Under the pieces are notes generated by a model. It searched no databases, was not told where the DNA came from, and was given only the letters and a program-made list of their open reading frames with translations. The position numbers and the translations under genes were made by a program. 5,310 nucleotides of DNA from Bacteroidota bacterium (GTDB lineage Bacteria; Bacteroidota; Bacteroidia; Bacteroidales; Cfx3-03). Position 1 is the stretch's first letter. The number at the start of each line of letters is the position of its first letter. The stretch spans positions 1 to 5,310 of the forward strand of contig JAUZOX010000218.1 of assembly GCA_030706265.1 (NCBI GenBank). The letters run 5' to 3'. Positions 1 through 5,310 of this stretch are shown one piece after another.

Positions 1-531
1 AACTATAAAGCCGCATACGAAATAACCGCACATCTCATATCCCAGGGATGTAAAGACATCGTTCACATCACGGGTAATTTGTTGCGTAACGTATATTCCG
101 AACGTCTCGCTGGCTTTAAGCAAGCGCATGCCGACCATGATATTCCTTTCCGTGAAGAAAACGTTTTTATCACCAGGATGACTCCGGAGGAAAGCATTGA
201 GGTTGCTCAAAAAATACTGAACCGGAATCCATTACCCGATGCCGTTTTTGCTTCCAACGACTTGTGTGCCGCACACACCATGCTGGAACTGAAAAGACAC
301 GGAATCAAAATCCCGGACGACATTGCCTTAGCAGGATTTAACAACGATCCGGTTTCTAAATTGGTAGAACCCGGTCTGACTACTATTTATTATAAAGGTT
401 TTGAAATGGGTGAATTGGCAATTCAAATGATGGTCAACCAGTTAAATCAACTTCAAAATATGAAGATGATCCAATCCATCGTGTTGGGACATGAACTTAT
501 TATCAGACAATCCTCGTTAAGACGTAAATAA
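1..531 (+). CDS. LacI/PurR-family transcriptional regulator, C-terminal part (5' truncated by window edge)
   Basis: The frame is open from base 1 to a TAA at 529-531, giving 176 visible residues. The true start lies left of the window, so the TTG at 79 is an internal Leu codon, not a start. What is seen is the second half of a LacI/PurR-type effector-binding (periplasmic-binding-protein-like) domain: a helix and strand reading HLISQGCKDIVHITG, then ERLAGFKQA, then the ligand-pocket strand FASND (about window residues 83-87). IPDDIALAGFNND follows, then the TT(I/V) strand, and the C-terminal LIIRQSS typical of the family. Full-length members are about 340 residues, so roughly half is missing, including the N-terminal helix-turn-helix. 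Family knowledge: these proteins bind a sugar or metabolite and a palindromic operator, usually as repressors. Inference: it controls the xylan genes beginning 33 bases downstream on the same strand. The effector cannot be named from this fragment. Confidence 0.93.
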   Translation, partial: NYKAAYEITAHLISQGCKDIVHITGNLLRNVYSERLAGFKQAHADHDIPFREENVFITRMTPEESIEVAQKILNRNPLPDAVFASNDLCAAHTMLELKRHGIKIPDDIALAGFNNDPVSKLVEPGLTTIYYKGFEMGELAIQMMVNQLNQLQNMKMIQSIVLGHELIIRQSSLRRK

Positions 532-564
532 ATAATCCTGAAAAATTCAATTCAAACTAAAAAA

Positions 565-1704
565 ATGAAACATCTTTTACCCAAATTCATGATGGCTCGG
601 AATGGTTTTGAGCTTTTAAGTTTTAGTCTGTTGATCATGCTAATTCATGTTTTCATTCCCGGTATTGCCCAAAACAATACCCCGGTCGTTCCGTCGGAAA
701 AAGGGCTAAAAGACTACTATAAAGATTATTTTCCGATCGGAGTTGCCGTATCCCCTCAGAATCTACAGGGCCCTACCGCATCTTTTATTGTGAAACATTT
801 TAACAGTCTCACTCCCGAGAATGCAATGAAGATGGGACCAATCCACCCCCAGGAAAACAGATATTACTGGAACGATGCCGACGCCATTGTAGACTTTGCG
901 GTTGCCCACCACATGAAGGTACGCGGTCACAACCTATGCTGGTATCAACAAACCCCGAGATGGTTCTTCAAAGATTCATTGGGCAACCCTGTTTCCAAAG
1001 AGGTATTGCTCCGCCGTCTTAAAGATCATATCACTACGGTTGTCTCACGTTATAAGGGAAAGATCTATGCATGGGATGTTGTCAACGAAGCCATTAACGA
1101 CGACAACTCAAAATACTTTCGCAATTCTGAATGGTATCAAATATGCGGAGAAGACTTCATCGCCAAAGCATTCGAATATGCGCACGAAGCCGACCCCGAT
1201 GCGCAGCTTTTCTACAATGATTACAATACCGAATACACCGGTAAAATGGAGCGGATATATAAACTCCTGAAAAAACTCGTCGATGACCATGTCCCCATCA
1301 ACGGCGTGGGTTTGCAGTCGCACTGGTCTATTTTCTCACCTTCTGAGAGTCAAATCAGGACTGAGCTACAGAAGTTTTCAACCCTGGGTTTGAAAATTCA
1401 AATTACGGAACTGGACATGTCGGTATATTCCTCTAATAATTCCAAGCCGGATCGCAGACCGGACGAAGCATACGCCTATACTCCTGAAATGGAACAGAAG
1501 CAGACACAACAATATAAAATGGCTTTCGACCTATTCCGTGAATTCAAATCGGTGATAACCGGAGTCACCTTTTGGAATGTTTCCGATCGCAATACCTGGC
1601 TCGATTCCTTCCCCGTAAGAGGACGTAAAAACTATCCCCTTCTTTTCGACCAGAATCTGCAACCCAAAAAAGCCTATCAGGAAGTAATTAACTTCCATGA
1701 GTAA
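565..1704 (+). CDS. Secreted GH10 endo-beta-1,4-xylanase
   Basis: Predicted to hydrolyse internal beta-1,4 bonds of xylan with retention of configuration. The 379-residue protein has a signal peptide (hydrophobic core about 17-33, probable cleavage in GIA|Q at 35/36), then one GH10 barrel at about 45-377. No carbohydrate-binding module, lipobox or C-terminal sorting domain is seen. GH10 signatures in order: TPENAMK (83-89), RGHNLCWYQQTP (120-131), WDVVNEA with acid/base Glu175, YNDYN (217-221), QSHW with His253, ITELDM with nucleophile Glu282, and FWNVSDRNTW with Trp337 and Trp345. All catalytic parts are intact. Odd point: position 127 is Tyr where the family usually has His (W-H in RGHTLVWH). 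The start at 565 follows an A-rich stretch without a Shine-Dalgarno, normal for Bacteroidota. ATGs at 589 and 592 are possible alternatives, which would shorten an unusually long n-region. The 33-base gap after the regulator has no visible terminator, so read-through is possible. Confidence 0.96.
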   Translation: MKHLLPKFMMARNGFELLSFSLLIMLIHVFIPGIAQNNTPVVPSEKGLKDYYKDYFPIGVAVSPQNLQGPTASFIVKHFNSLTPENAMKMGPIHPQENRYYWNDADAIVDFAVAHHMKVRGHNLCWYQQTPRWFFKDSLGNPVSKEVLLRRLKDHITTVVSRYKGKIYAWDVVNEAINDDNSKYFRNSEWYQICGEDFIAKAFEYAHEADPDAQLFYNDYNTEYTGKMERIYKLLKKLVDDHVPINGVGLQSHWSIFSPSESQIRTELQKFSTLGLKIQITELDMSVYSSNNSKPDRRPDEAYAYTPEMEQKQTQQYKMAFDLFREFKSVITGVTFWNVSDRNTWLDSFPVRGRKNYPLLFDQNLQPKKAYQEVINFHE

Positions 1705-1751
1705 CATACATTTATAAAACAGAACTACTGTTGTCGCTGCAATAAAAAGGA

Positions 1752-1766
1752 TAGATTCTCAATCTA
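1752..1766. repeat. Short perfect inverted repeat (6-bp arms, 3-base loop)
   Basis: TAGATT (1752-1757) and AATCTA (1761-1766) are perfect reverse complements around CTC. The stem is AT-rich and no T-run follows directly, so it is a poor intrinsic terminator. It could be a protein-binding or RNA-processing element, or chance. Confidence 0.35.
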
Positions 1767-1779
1767 CATTTAATTAGAT

Positions 1780-1787
1780 AAACGCTT
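1780..1787. promoter_or_regulatory. Possible LacI-family operator core (AAnCGnTT)
   Basis: AAACGCTT fits the central AAnCGnTT pattern shared by many LacI/GalR/PurR operators. Its centre is about 56 bases before the acetylesterase ATG, and a LacI-family regulator is encoded upstream. Symmetry does not extend past the 8-base core, and similar cores also occur inside coding sequence in this window (158-167 and 2472-2479), so chance is a serious alternative. Confidence 0.2.
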
Positions 1788-1798
1788 CGGCTAAAAAA

Positions 1799-1814
1799 TA
1801 GTATAGTCCTACTA
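1799..1814. repeat. Short inverted repeat (5-bp arms, 6-base loop)
   Basis: TAGTA (1799-1803) pairs with TACTA (1810-1814) around TAGTCC. It lies 26 bases before the start of the acetylesterase gene, in its probable leader. The stem is weak and AT-rich, so function is uncertain. Confidence 0.25.
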
Positions 1815-1839
1815 ATCAGAGGATAAATATAAATTATAT

Positions 1840-3804
1840 ATGGAAAAATCAAAAGTATTCTTCTTGTTTACTGTTAGTTGTGTTTTTTTATTTGCATTTA
1901 CTTCAATTGCCCAGGTACGACTTCCATCCCTGGTAAGCGACGGAATGGTATTGCAGCGTGACGCTAAAGTCCATATCTGGGGATGGGCCACAAAGGGAGA
2001 AAAGGTAACCTTAAAGTTTAATGGCAAAAGCTATAAAACCGTCACGGATAACGAAGGCAAATGGAACATCGTGTTGCCCCCGCAAAAATATGGGGGTCCC
2101 TGCGTCATGGAGATCAATGCCAGCAATCATATTACACTTCATAACATTTTAGTGGGAGATGTATGGTTCTGTTCCGGCCAGTCAAACATGGTGCTCCCAA
2201 TGAATCGGGTGAAGGAAAAGTATCCTGACGAGATACCGAATGCCGATTATCCGCAAATCAGAAACTTTTTTGTTCCGACATTATCTGATGTAACCCGGTT
2301 ACACGAAGATCTGCCCCCGGGCAAATGGTTGGAGGCAAACTCAAAAAACTTACCTGACTTTGGTGCCGCAACATGGTTCTTCGCCAAACGATTGTATAAC
2401 AAATATCATGTTCCAATCGGACTGATTAATTCCAGCGTTGGGGGCACCCCAATTCAAGCCTGGATCAGCGAAAACGGTTTAAAAGACATTCCACAATATG
2501 CCAGCCGGGTGGTGCAGTTCAAGGATACCACATTGATGAACCAATTGCGCAAAAGGACCCTATCAATAAATCGTCCTGCCGGAAATGCTTCAAAACAAAC
2601 GGATCTGGGACTCACCAGTACTCCGAAATGGTACGATACAACCTATGTTCCGGAAAGATGGCATCCCTTCTGGTTACCCGGCTATTGGGCAGATCAGGGT
2701 GTACGCGGACTAAACGGAGTGGTTTGGTTTCGCAAAGAGATCACGATACCGGCCGGTATGACCGGTATTGCGGCAAAGTTATTCATGGGAAGGATCGTAG
2801 ATGCAGACCAGCTTTACGTCAATGGGGTCCTGTCCGGCAGCACTTCTTACCAATATCCTCCGCGGAGATATCTCCTTCCGGCCAACCTGCTCAAACCCGG
2901 GAAGAATATTATCGTGATCCGGGTTGTGAATACAACCGGTAAAGGTGGATTTGTGCCCGATAAGCCTTATTTATTGACGGCCGGAGATCAGAAAATTGAT
3001 CTGCGTGGTGATTGGCTGTATAAGGTAGGACAGGTATTCCCGGCGCAACAAAATATAGAGGGTCCTTTCTCTGCTCAAAATGAGCCGACCGGATTGTACA
3101 ATACCATGATCGCCCCGGCCATCAATTACACTGTTAAGGGGTTTCTATGGTATCAGGGTGAGGCCAATACGGGTAAACCCGGTGAATACCAGGATCTGAT
3201 GGCCGCTTTGATCAATGACTGGCGCGATAAATGGCATGACGGACAGCTGCCCTTCCTGTATGTCCAGTTACCCAACTATATGGAAACGCAGTATTCGCCT
3301 TCGGAAAGCAACTGGGCCGAATTAAGGGAAAGCCAGCGCAAAACCCTCTCATTGCCCGGGACAGGTATGGCCGTCACTATCGACGCGGGTGAATGGAACG
3401 ATATCCATCCATTGAATAAAAAAGACGTCGGCGAACGGTTAGCCCTTTTGGCTGAAAAGATAGCCTATAACGAGCCGAAGGTAATTGCGTCCGGGCCATT
3501 ATATCAGTCGGATACCATCATTGGCAACAAAATCGTGGTCACTTTCAGCAACATCGGATCAGGTCTGATTGCCAAAGGTGGTTACGGGCCCGAACAGTTT
3601 GCCATTGCCGGTAAAGACAAAAAGTTTGTATGGGCTGATGCCGTCATTAAGGATAATACCGTCATCATCTCCAGTGATGAAATCACTGATCCGGTTTATG
3701 TGAGATATGCCTGGTCTGATAATCCTGAAGGAGCAAACTTATACAATAAGGAAGGATTGCCGGCTTCTCCTTTTCAGACCAACGGTAAACAACAGCATTT
3801 TTAA
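1840..3804 (+). CDS. Secreted SGNH/SASA-family carbohydrate O-acetylesterase with inserted jelly-roll domain
   Basis: This is a 654-residue exported esterase of the family often auto-named 'sialate O-acetylesterase'. The signal peptide core is about 6-21, with cleavage likely in SIA|Q at 24/25. Domains by eye: N-terminal beta-sandwich (about 25-105, opening RLPSLVSDGMVLQR); first half of the SGNH hydrolase (about 105-275); an inserted GH2-like jelly-roll (about 283-378, with VVWFRKEITIPAG and QLYVNGVLSG); second SGNH half (about 395-545); and a C-terminal beta domain (about 546-645). Active-site blocks are intact: nucleophile Ser115 in SGQSNM, oxyanion Gly in SSVGGTP (198-204), WYQGEAN (437-443), and Asp521/His523 in DIHP. 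Family knowledge: the split layout resembles carbohydrate esterases such as CE20 that deacetylate plant polysaccharides. The GH10 and CE15 neighbours make acetylated xylan, or another hemicellulose, likelier than sialic acid. No lipobox is seen. The start has no Shine-Dalgarno, only an AT-rich leader, and sits 135 bases after the xylanase gene on the same strand. The exact substrate is not shown. Confidence 0.92.
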   Translation: MEKSKVFFLFTVSCVFLFAFTSIAQVRLPSLVSDGMVLQRDAKVHIWGWATKGEKVTLKFNGKSYKTVTDNEGKWNIVLPPQKYGGPCVMEINASNHITLHNILVGDVWFCSGQSNMVLPMNRVKEKYPDEIPNADYPQIRNFFVPTLSDVTRLHEDLPPGKWLEANSKNLPDFGAATWFFAKRLYNKYHVPIGLINSSVGGTPIQAWISENGLKDIPQYASRVVQFKDTTLMNQLRKRTLSINRPAGNASKQTDLGLTSTPKWYDTTYVPERWHPFWLPGYWADQGVRGLNGVVWFRKEITIPAGMTGIAAKLFMGRIVDADQLYVNGVLSGSTSYQYPPRRYLLPANLLKPGKNIIVIRVVNTTGKGGFVPDKPYLLTAGDQKIDLRGDWLYKVGQVFPAQQNIEGPFSAQNEPTGLYNTMIAPAINYTVKGFLWYQGEANTGKPGEYQDLMAALINDWRDKWHDGQLPFLYVQLPNYMETQYSPSESNWAELRESQRKTLSLPGTGMAVTIDAGEWNDIHPLNKKDVGERLALLAEKIAYNEPKVIASGPLYQSDTIIGNKIVVTFSNIGSGLIAKGGYGPEQFAIAGKDKKFVWADAVIKDNTVIISSDEITDPVYVRYAWSDNPEGANLYNKEGLPASPFQTNGKQQHF

Positions 3805-3807
3805 TAT

Positions 3808-3859
3808 CTTCAATAGAATCTGAAAAAGGTCGGAAACCAATCTGCAAATCACATTGAAG
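3808..3859. terminator. Weak inverted repeat in convergent gap, possible bidirectional terminator
   Basis: The 68-base gap (3805-3872) separates two genes that point at each other, where a shared terminator would be expected. CTTCAAT (3808-3814) and ATTGAAG (3853-3859) are exact reverse complements, but the 38-base loop is long and the arms are AT-rich. On the minus strand a GGT/ACC mini-stem followed by five T's (about 3823-3838) could help end the leftward transcript. Neither is a classical strong hairpin. Confidence 0.22.
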
Positions 3860-3872
3860 CGGATTCCTTACC

Positions 3873-5240
3873 TTATTTAAAATATTTTTCGGCAAACTGA
3901 ATGAAAAACGGCCAGTTCGGAGCGTCGGTATGTCCCCCGCTGTGCTGACGATAACCCAGGTCTCCATCAATGTATAGGGTTTCTTCAGGTGGAAACGCTG
4001 TTATTCCCAAATCTTTTTTACCCAGCAATTTATACACCGGTCCCGCAGCGGCCTCTGCCATAAACATGCCCTTCATATCCGCCCAGCTGTCGCCATTTTT
4101 ACCACCCCCGATAAATACCGGACGAGGTGCACACATCGCAATCAGTTCATGCGAATCCACCGGCATATCGTTCCATTGCATCGGGCCTGCATACTTTAAA
4201 AAGTTACCTGCCATCCAGTGATATTCATTTGTTGCAGCGACATTCTCAACGATCTCTCCAAAATTGTGGCGGTGAAGCTTAGCGCCACCCTCACCCGATG
4301 AACTCACATAAGCAATGGCAAACCGAGGATCATAAGCCATAGCGACCAGGGTTGCCTTACCGTAGCGTGAATGTCCTTCCAGACCGACCTTTTTAGCATC
4401 AACAGCCTTGTCGGTTTCAAAATAATCCAAAGCCCTGCCGGCTCCCCATGCCCATGCACGCAACGCTCCCCAGTCATCAGGTTTGCGCGGCTGCCCCTTG
4501 TTCACCAGACCAATGATCCCCCTGGTCAATCCGGCACCATTATCGGCCTGAATGCTGTTGGGCGAAAGGATGGCATACCCCCATCCCTTCTCCAAAACCT
4601 GTTGTTGCCATGACGGAGCTGCAGGTGCAGCGGGTAAAGGATTGGTTGCACCTGTTGCCGGACGGATTCTGAATCCTGCAGGAAAAATAAAACCAAATTG
4701 CATCATCACCGGAACGGGATGGGTTGCTTTCGCCGGAGTTGTCAGGGTTAGTTGAATATCCACGGTATCGAATGGATAAGAAGAATTGTCAACATGTCCT
4801 GTTAATTTTTTAGTGATGACCTCGATATCACCGACCTTTTCATTTACGGTACCGGTTACTTCCCATCTGACTCCCGGTGTCCTGGCAGGTACACGGCCAT
4901 AAATTTCGCGATCAAAGTCTTCCTGGATTTCGGGACGGCGTTTACTCCACCATGCCTTGGCCGATGTCACTTTTTTCCCGTTCGACAAGGTCAGCGGGTC
5001 GGGCAAATTAGGATAAGGATTTGCCTTGCTTTCATCATAGTTGGCAGCGTTGGGACCGCTGCCACTAACTCCGGGCCTCAATGCAGCGATATGAAGCAGA
5101 TCCATCATGCGTTGATGATCCTGTGCCGCCGTTAGTTGAACGGGAGGCGTCATGGATGCCTTTTCCAGGGAAGGCTTCTGCGCGATAACGTTAAATGCCA
5201 ACAGTAAACATGCGACGACAATTCCGGCTGATTTTTTCAT
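3873..5240 (-). CDS. Secreted CE15 glucuronoyl (4-O-methyl-glucuronoyl) esterase
   Basis: Predicted to hydrolyse esters between (4-O-methyl)glucuronic acid side groups of xylan and alcohols, such as lignin-carbohydrate links. The 455-residue protein has a signal peptide (core about 6-18, cleavage in VIA|Q at 20/21). A bacterial CE15 lead-in follows: DHQRMMDLL (41-49), PNAANYDESKANPYPNLPDP (63-82) and RRPEIQEDFDREIYGRVP (101-118). An alpha/beta-hydrolase core runs to the end. The nucleophile is Ser291 in GHSRYGK (289-295), whose Arg292 and Lys295 are also CE15 hallmarks. SSSGEGG (313-319) is followed by HW (341-342). The catalytic His is probably His437 in SGGHT. The fungal-type acid position appears to be Ser314, so the acid is more likely Asp384 after strand APRPVFIGGG. 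A Pro/Ala-rich loop lies at 198-209. The gene converges on the acetylesterase and must have its own promoter, right of 5240. The start has no Shine-Dalgarno but encodes a good signal peptide at once. Confidence 0.94.
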   Translation of the reverse strand: MKKSAGIVVACLLLAFNVIAQKPSLEKASMTPPVQLTAAQDHQRMMDLLHIAALRPGVSGSGPNAANYDESKANPYPNLPDPLTLSNGKKVTSAKAWWSKRRPEIQEDFDREIYGRVPARTPGVRWEVTGTVNEKVGDIEVITKKLTGHVDNSSYPFDTVDIQLTLTTPAKATHPVPVMMQFGFIFPAGFRIRPATGATNPLPAAPAAPSWQQQVLEKGWGYAILSPNSIQADNGAGLTRGIIGLVNKGQPRKPDDWGALRAWAWGAGRALDYFETDKAVDAKKVGLEGHSRYGKATLVAMAYDPRFAIAYVSSSGEGGAKLHRHNFGEIVENVAATNEYHWMAGNFLKYAGPMQWNDMPVDSHELIAMCAPRPVFIGGGKNGDSWADMKGMFMAEAAAGPVYKLLGKKDLGITAFPPEETLYIDGDLGYRQHSGGHTDAPNWPFFIQFAEKYFK

Positions 5241-5310
5241 GTTGAATACTTTAAAAGTGAATGGTTTGCATTATAAATTTCTGAATATAGCAGACTTAAT
5301 AATCAATTCC
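5241..5310 (-). promoter_or_regulatory. Upstream region of the CE15 gene (promoter expected, none identified)
   Basis: These 70 AT-rich bases precede the leftward esterase gene, and a promoter or leader is expected because nothing else in the window can drive that gene. On the minus strand there is a TATAAT at about 5270-5275, but no matching upstream element, and no clear Bacteroidetes TAnnTTTG. No CG dinucleotide is present, so no LacI-type operator core like the one at 1780 exists here. The region continues beyond the window. Confidence 0.3.

Larger units (their letters stand above)
1705..1839. other. Intergenic gap between xylanase and acetylesterase genes
   Basis: This is 135 AT-rich bases with no credible gene. 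It contains a short hairpin (1752-1766), a LacI-type operator-like core (1780-1787) and a second weak hairpin (1799-1814), listed separately. I found no TTTG/TAnnTTTG pair, the usual Bacteroidetes promoter pattern; the nearest match is TACATTTA at 1765-1772, without a suitable upstream TTTG. A purine-rich AGAGGA lies too far from the ATG at 1840 to act as a normal Shine-Dalgarno. The gap is long enough to hold a promoter or processing site, so it is open whether the two genes share one transcript. Confidence 0.7.

Noticed and set aside
79..81. TTG start for a short 150-residue regulator
   Set aside because: The frame is open to base 1, and the preceding 26 residues continue the LacI-family domain, so the gene simply enters from outside the window.
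158..167. Perfect 10-base palindrome AAAACGTTTT resembling a LacI/PurR operator
   Set aside because: It lies inside the regulator's coding sequence (codons for Glu-Asn-Val-Phe) and far from a likely promoter; one or two such cores are expected by chance in this length.
1040..1323. Short open frames within the xylanase gene on both strands
   Set aside because: They fall in the region coding for GH10 catalytic motifs and have no independent support.
1867..1890. Possible lipobox in the acetylesterase signal peptide (TVSC, Cys14)
   Set aside because: Position -3 is Thr, the Cys is mid-core, and SIA|Q after it is a better signal peptidase I site.
3683..3970. Minus-strand open frame spanning the end of the acetylesterase gene and the CE15 3' end
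   Set aside because: It overlaps two well-supported genes in another frame, and its translation shows no recognisable domain or family composition.
3970..4755. Several plus-strand open frames opposite the CE15 gene
   Set aside because: They are antisense shadows of a convincing CE15 coding sequence, with no motif or translation signal of their own.
5204..5240. Possible lipobox in the CE15 signal peptide (VVAC, Cys11)
   Set aside because: The cysteine lies inside the hydrophobic core, with ten more mostly apolar residues before a good VIA|Q site; the stretch before it is too short for a lipoprotein signal.
1..5310. RNA genes, CRISPR arrays, insertion sequences, SusC/SusD pair
   Set aside because: No tRNA or rRNA-like sequence, spaced direct repeats, transposase motifs or TonB-dependent transporter motifs were found on either strand.

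Overview
The window looks like a piece of a Bacteroidota (Bacteroidetes) chromosome devoted to breaking down glucuronoxylan-type hemicellulose. The evidence is as follows. The translation starts are AT-rich and lack Shine-Dalgarno sequences. Base composition is moderate (mid-40s % G+C by eye). All three complete proteins have signal peptides that end in Ala followed by Gln (the Bacteroidetes 'Q-rule' pattern). The protein families present are typical of polysaccharide-utilisation regions in this phylum. The genus cannot be fixed from the sequence.

Layout, left to right: (1) the C-terminal half of a LacI/PurR-family regulator (1-531, +), cut by the window edge; (2) after 33 bases, a secreted single-domain GH10 endo-beta-1,4-xylanase (565-1704, +); (3) after a 135-base AT-rich gap with short inverted repeats and one LacI-type operator-like core, a secreted multidomain SGNH/SASA-family carbohydrate acetylesterase (1840-3804, +) whose catalytic domain is split by an inserted jelly-roll module; (4) after a 68-base convergent gap, a secreted CE15 glucuronoyl esterase (3873-5240, -), with its start and 70 bases of upstream sequence at the right edge.

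A plausible joint role is as follows. The acetylesterase removes O-acetyl groups that block the backbone. The glucuronoyl esterase cuts the ester between (4-O-methyl)glucuronate side groups and lignin or another alcohol. The GH10 enzyme then cleaves the exposed xylan backbone. The LacI-family protein may sense a derived sugar and control the rightward genes. This is inferred from families and neighbourhood; substrates are not proven by sequence.

No RNA gene, mobile element, CRISPR array or SusC/SusD pair is visible. I found no wholly new system. The points most worth a second look are the split-domain acetylesterase, which automatic pipelines would probably misname as a sialate esterase; the apparent non-fungal placement of the CE15 catalytic acid; a His-to-Tyr change in a GH10 signature motif; and the untested operator-like site.
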